From Candidatus Hartigia pinicola (lineage in GTDB: Bacteria; Pseudomonadota; Gammaproteobacteria; Enterobacterales; Enterobacteriaceae): a stretch of 64,000 bases of DNA. Shown in pieces: positions 57,901 to 64,000 of the stretch. The stretch covers positions 496,001 to 560,000 of the forward strand of contig CP048208.1 in assembly GCA_020541205.1 (NCBI GenBank), read 5' to 3'. Numbering within the stretch: the first letter of the stretch is position 1; every line of letters begins with the position of its first letter. Under the pieces are notes generated by a model that was not told the origin of the DNA, searched no databases, and saw nothing but the letters and a program-made list of their open reading frames with translations. The position numbers were made by a program, and so were the translations under genes.

Positions 57901-60900
57901 CTAAGTCGGGGTTAAAAAAATACATGTATTATATTAAAGTATTTTAGGATACTTTTGATGAGACTAAGGTGACATTTTTATTGAGAAGCTCAATAATAAT
58001 TACGGCAATATCGATTGTAATTGTTAGTATATTCACTATATCAATAATTATTTTACAGTATGTTCTTATTATTCTTGAAATTTCCTTAGAATAAGTATGT
58101 TTATTATTTACTTTACTAATATTTAAAATTAATAATTTATATTAACAATGATTAAATAAGTATTTAAAAATATTATTATATAAGGATATTTTTGTTTTAT
58201 TAAAAACTTTAAAATTAAATAAATCATTGATTTACAAAATTAATAATAAATTATGTCAATTTTATAATATTTTTATAATCTTCTGATGTTCAGCGTTAAT
58301 AACATCAATATTAATTATTTTTTTTGTTTTCTTAAAGAAAAATTATAGTCAACACCTAAAAATCATGAGAATGATTTGTTCTTTTATGATAATTTAAGAG
58401 CAGCGCTTGAGTAGGGCTGAACTAAATGTATTTAATTTTTATTTTAGCCATATTGTGAAATGATATGAATAAAATTTAAAAATAGTTAAAAAGTATATTG
58501 TTATTTAAAAATTAAGCATGAATATAAATAATAAAAACGAAAAAATGAATCCTTTATTTTAAAATAATTGTAATATTAAATAATAACGCAATTGTTTCTG
58601 TATATTAATTTAATAGTGACATCATTTTGAGATTTTTGACGTTATTTAGTATGGAGATCTTTATTTGTTTCGTGTATAGTTTCAATGACTTTATCTAAGT
58701 AAAGTTCTGAAGTCATTATATGATGTAAACTTACATGCATTGTATGATTTTTTTAGTGAATCTATGGGTATTGTATTCAATGCAAGTGAGTTGCATTGGT
58801 TCATTAACATGGTTGCAAGTTAAAAGAAGATTTATATTTGATAGAAATTTTAATTGGTAATAAAGATTCTTTCAGAACTTATTGTTCTTAAATCTGTAAG
58901 ATCTGCAAGAGCAATCAAAGATTGTAACCAATGTCTGATTGATAATCAACCGTAGTATTTAAAATAGATATATTCATTTTATAAAGAGCAATGATGACGC
59001 CAGTTATTAAAATAATAATATATTTATTTTATTTATAAGACATTTATATTTATCATCATATATTATAACAACAGCATGTTTGATCTTGTCAGTGCTGTTA
59101 TTTAGTACCGTTATCATACAGCTGTACAGCATGGGATCCTTATTTATAGCTCATACATACATATTAATTTAATCAATTATACTTATAAGTTAGATATTTA
59201 TATTGTCATTATCACAAATTACTTGGGTATATAATAGTAATACACTAAGGAAGATGTAGTGGTCTCAATAATACACTTTTAGTTTATAAGACCTTTCTCT
59301 ACCCTTTATGTCATAACATCTTATATGGCGCTACAATATTAGCAAATCTCTATTATACTAAATAAGACTAATGCGTTTTTACATTAAGAAAGAAAAATAG
59401 ATCATTTAGTTTTTTTATAGCGTTACTTATACATTAACTACATGTTTATATAGATAATAGACTTGAATTAGATACTTTTTTGATTGACTGAATAATCTTT
59501 ATTTATAATACATGCACCTTTTGAGAGAGTAATACGCTTTTATAGATTATCTTTACTATATTAAATTTAGAAAAAGTCATTTTATTTTTATATAGAAGTA
59601 GATATAGGTTGAGTAAAAAAATAATACTCGTTTATAAAAAGTAATTTATTTTACTTAATTTTTTGATAAGTAAAAAATATTGATTATTTCCACGGTAATT
59701 AAAAAAATAACATAAACATTAATAGCACTAATATAGATGAGTAGTGTCAATGATAATAATAACGATATTTATTCTATGTCTTATCTCAATTAAAATAATA
59801 AATCATAAATGTTGACAGACATAAAAGTTATGGACATAAGTAAATGTTATAAAATTAGTTTTTTAGAGAGTTTTAACTTTCTTTCAGTGGTTTTGCGATT
59901 GACGAGAGAGGTGAATTGATATTAATTGAAAAGATATGATATATGCTAATTATATTTAGCATTTCTTTTTAGGTGTTGAACATCTTAGTCATTGATATTT
60001 TATATTTTGATAGTTTTGGGAGGCAGGGTAAGTATGTACCAGTGTAAAATTTTATTCTTTATGTAGTTTTTATATTTTAATTAACTGCTAGAGTTACTTG
60101 TCACTGAAATTATCAGCCTATAAATCTTTCTTAGAAGAGTATTTTATAAATTTTTGTTGAAATACTAACAAGATTTATGCTTACAATAAAATATTGCTTA
60201 TTTTATTAGAGTATTTCCGCATTTAAGACATTTTATTCATCGCGTTAATTGCTATGAAGAATAATCACTTATAATAATTTGAGCTCCAAGACTTTCTCTA
60301 ATATTTAATGAAACTTGGATTTTGATTTTAACATTAATCAAATTGTTAGTAGAATAAAAATAATTGTAATACGCATTTAATGCGTGAATACTAATGTTTG
60401 TATTTTGAATACTAAGTACGTTCAAGTAAGCTGTTTAAATTTTCTCTTTTACCTAAAGAAAGTCTAAGAAATGATTTAATTATAGTAATAGAAGCAATGA
60501 TAACAGCAAAAAATTAGATGAAAATTGATCAAAATATTCTAAATATAGTTATCATACTGATGTTGTATTTTTCTGTTGCAAGATCGTCTAATCATAAAGT
60601 GTAATACAGAGTTTAAGTACAATACATAGCCTAATACAAAAAAATAACAGTGCATACTGTTAAATATGTGAGAATGCTAATATGCATGCACATTGTTATT
60701 CTGCTGTATCTCGTTACACTCTTTGCATTTAGTAATAAAAAATGTAAATGTGATAGGAATCGTTAACAAAAACACTATTACTGAAATCATTAACCAGAGT
60801 ATCAGTCACAGACGTTGTCTGTTAGTATTTTATGGTTGTAAAAATATTCTCACGGTTAATGTATTTAACATATTATCACTCCAGTATAGCATCTTATATA

Positions 60901-63900
60901 AACAAAAAGTTAGCAGGACAAACAAAGTAACGCTAGTATGCTCATGACTTTCATAATATATTTTTAGAAAAAGGAAATGATTACCATAATCTTTTTAATT
61001 AATATGAATATTAACATCTACTGAGGTCATGCATTAAAATTTATTAGTTTCGTAAAAATCTACATATTGTTAGTAAAACAGTTCAAAGAACTAAAAAAGT
61101 TAAATACATAGTGAAAATACAAAAAATCATTTAGCTATTCTTACATTACTAAAAATTTTTTAATTATTTAAGTAAAACCGCTGTTAGGTTTGAAACTAAA
61201 AACATAAAATAAGTAAACAGTGATAAAAAAAATCATTGAAAAATTTAATATTAACATGAATAATTAAGCTACCTATACAAGCATGAATAGCTAAAAATAA
61301 AACACTTATACTAATAGTCGTTCCATAGAATCTTAGTATCCTGACAGCGTCAGTTGTAAGACAAATATGAATATTATTAATTGGTAATATTTTTACTGAG
61401 AAATTGACTGATGCGGAATTTATCATATCCCCGAAATTGAAATAAAAAAATAGAAATCTCTGTGAGACAGTATAATTACTTAGGCGTAATTTTATTTTTT
61501 TGTAGAAATTAATTATAGATAAATATAAAATGTCAATTTAATTTTTACTTATTAATTCAATGAAAATAAAAATAACTTCATTTTTATTAGATTGTAATTT
61601 TTAGATGTTTTAGTTTAGTTTAGCTTAGTTATTACAATTATAATTGTATTTATAATTTCTATCTTTTTTATTTTTTATCTTTTGAGATTTAATTTTAATT
61701 ATTTTAAATATCAAAGAGATTCACTATAATTAATTTATTAATTATGTATCAATATGATAAATAAATTTTAAGATTATACGTATACAATATTAAAATTTTT
61801 TCAAGATGATTAGATATAAAAAAAAATCTTTAAGATATTAATATTTTTTATATAAATTTTTTATTAAATTTAATTGAAAGTTAATAAAAAATCATATAAA
61901 AAATAATAAAAAATAAATATTGATGTATATATATTTTATATATAATTAATATAAATATCTATTGATATGATCTGAATTATTTTTATTTGTAATTTAAATG
62001 AATAATATTTAATATGCATCATGTCAATTGTCATTACTTATTTTATAATATAATAAAATATTATATTTAATATATTTATTTTAATAAATTTTAAAATTTT
62101 ATTTTGTATTGATCAATAAAATAAAAGTAAAACAGTGATTTAACTACATATTTAACGTATTTAATAAGTGTTAATTAAAATAGTCATCATATACAATGAT
62201 TTCATAAAATTTACATCTAATCTTGTTAAGATTAAAATATTTAAAAAAATACTATAAGGTTAAGATATTTATACTTTATGGCCAAGTATTACATAATTAT
62301 AAAAAGTATAAAAAATTAAAGTTATTTCAATTATTTTCTAGGAAAATAATAATAAATTATTCTAAAAAAAGCTTGTAATAAGATTGATAATAAATAAGTA
62401 ATTTTAGCATGAAACTTAATTAATGAATCATGATCATGCATAAATTAAGGCGTTTTTAAATGAATTATTTTAAAAATCAATTTAAATTTCATTAAATATT
62501 TTATAATATATTATATAATAATTAATAAAAAAGTAAGAATTTAATAATTATGATAGTAAATATACTATTACTAGTTTTACTCTCTTGGTTACAAATATAA
62601 AAAATTAAAAATTATTTAAATTAAATTGTATAATACAGTAATATATTTTAGTAGTAATATAATTGAGAAAATAATGAATATAAAAATTTAAAGATAAAGC
62701 TGATAAGCTGTTACTTAAAATAAGTATAACATATCTTTTGTGTTTATTCAATAAAATAATAAAGATTATATTTTATTTTTATTGTATAGATTACGAAAAG
62801 ATCATATAATATATTTTTAATATATATATTTCATGAATGAAAATTTTCTATCCATATATTTAAATATATTTAAATATCTATTTTAACATTGTATATAAAT
62901 AAAATACATATTTTTATATTTTTAACTGTAAGGATATTAATTAGTAATTAAATAAAATTTTTTAATTATTTGTTTTTGTTTTATAATGTTTTTTTACTAG
63001 AAGATATATGATTTTAATTACAAAAAAATTAATATTAAGCATATCTTTTAAAATTGTACTAATAAATTAAAAATTTAAATAGTTGTGATTGTAATTTATC
63101 AATCATATTTCAGTTAATAACTTTTACATATGATAATCAAATATTAATGATTCTTAATCTTTTGGTGAGTATTTTTATGATGTTAAAAATTATAATTTGA
63201 ATTTAAATGGTTCAGTTGTTATTGTAAAAAAATCTTTGAGGATTTTTCCGGTGATTTTTAGAGTTTTCTACATTACTCACTAAAAATAAGTGAAATCATT
63301 CTAATATTAATGTCGAGATTGGAGGTTGATTTTATTTATGATGGTGATAGAATGTACGAATGCATTAATAGATTTTCTCTGATTTCTATTTATATTCATT
63401 AAATTATTTCATTTAGTGAAGCGTAATTAATGTTTTAAAAACTTTTTTTAATAAAAGATATTTAAGAATAAAAATAGGTTTTACTTTTATCATTGTATTT
63501 TTTAAAAGATAGTGCAACACTGACTAGATTGAACAAGATTATAGTATGCAGAATCACTAAATCTTCAGTTTTATTACTTCTTATTAAAACTAAATATTGA
63601 AAATAAATAATGGCAATATTTCTTAAAATATTACCTTTTAAACTGATGCCTTTATATTAATCAGAATAATAAGTAATTATAGATTTTTTTAAAAAATACT
63701 TAATAACTGAAAGCGATGCTATTTAGATTTATTAAAAAATAGTATATAAATCATGATATTAATTTTTTATTTAAAAAGATAATAGTACTAAAAATCAATA
63801 TTAAATGCAAATTTAATAATATTATCTTATTAAATCTTATTGTTTTAGGTAAATTGAAAAGCTTTAAAAGATACTTTCAAGAAAAAAAGAGCAACATAGC

Positions 63901-64000
63901 CTGTTTGTAATATTGAACTCATTACTACTAAAAGTTAATCAATCTTTCTTTAATAATTTTAATTTGTATTTAAAACGTATATTTTATATATATCTAACTG
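54958..64000. other. 9-kb eroded region from prmB to the window end
   Basis: No intact gene, tRNA or mobile element is recognisable; aroC, which follows prmB in E. coli, is missing. Patches with more G+C that may be gene relics lie at 57310-57400, 58395-58425, 58860-58960, 59090-59155 and 59995-60040. Open stretches at 60693-60947 (+, 84 codons) and 61196-61426 (-, 76 codons; GGGGA just upstream of its ATG, hydrophobic middle) lack family resemblance; the second is the more gene-like in composition. From about 61480 to 63170 the sequence becomes extremely AT-rich, with some 60-base lines containing no G or C. Confidence 0.65.

Noticed and set aside
60693-60947. 84-codon plus-strand open frame
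   Set aside because: No ribosome-binding site, no family resemblance, codon use unlike the intact genes; length is within chance for debris.
61196-61426. 76-codon minus-strand open frame with GGGGA before the ATG
   Set aside because: Slightly gene-like composition, but no recognisable family, isolated and rich in Ile/Phe as expected for AT-rich random frames; not strong enough to call.

Overview
The window looks like chromosome from an AT-rich gammaproteobacterium of the Enterobacterales in an intermediate stage of genome decay, most likely a host-restricted insect symbiont. The surviving proteins read as close relatives of their Escherichia/Serratia counterparts (MurC-MurE, PnuC, YciA/B/C, LolCDE, Mfd, InfA, PrmB) and have normal lengths. 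The spaces between them are enormous, very AT-rich and full of stops. Adding up the intact genes gives about 22.4 kb (roughly 35% of 64 kb), and only about one fifth of the sequence right of position 11.2 kb is coding. That pattern matches decaying symbionts such as the Serratia symbiotica lineages with low coding density. The exact taxon is an inference.

Layout. (1) 1-11226, minus strand: a compact, intact division and cell-wall (dcw) cluster, transcribed rsmH-ftsL-ftsI-murE-murF-mraY-murD-ftsW-murG-murC, with overlapping or nearly touching genes; murC runs off the left edge and mraZ is absent at the head. (2) 11.2-14.6 kb: empty. (3) 14594-15334: pnuC, whose last codons are copied as a perfect 38-bp inverted repeat just after the gene. 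(4) 16.0-21.3 kb: the yciC-yciB-yciA order of enterobacteria, stretched apart; yciA is broken by two frameshifts and 2.8 kb of debris separates yciC from yciB. (5) 21.3-30.2 kb: eroded DNA. (6) 30.2-31.7 kb: a CNT-family nucleoside transporter with a consensus CRP box upstream and a hairpin downstream. (7) 34.6-41.6 kb: lolC-lolD-lolE on minus, a 51-codon membrane-protein ORF next to lolC, and divergent full-length mfd. (8) 41.6-64 kb: two isolated genes, infA (48.3 kb) and prmB (54.0 kb, TTG start), in otherwise empty DNA.

Functionally, the retained genes cover peptidoglycan precursor synthesis (MurC-F, MraY, MurG), septal synthesis (FtsW, FtsI, FtsL), 16S rRNA methylation (RsmH), lipoprotein export to the outer membrane (LolCDE), transcription-coupled repair (Mfd), translation initiation (IF-1), ribosomal protein L3 glutamine methylation (PrmB) and salvage transport of nicotinamide riboside and nucleosides. 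This fits a cell that still builds a Gram-negative envelope but takes metabolites from its host. I saw no tRNA, rRNA, CRISPR array, intact insertion sequence, phage module or defence system, and no convincing undescribed gene system. The most unusual items are the pnuC inverted repeat, the small ORF beside lolC and the preserved CRP site.
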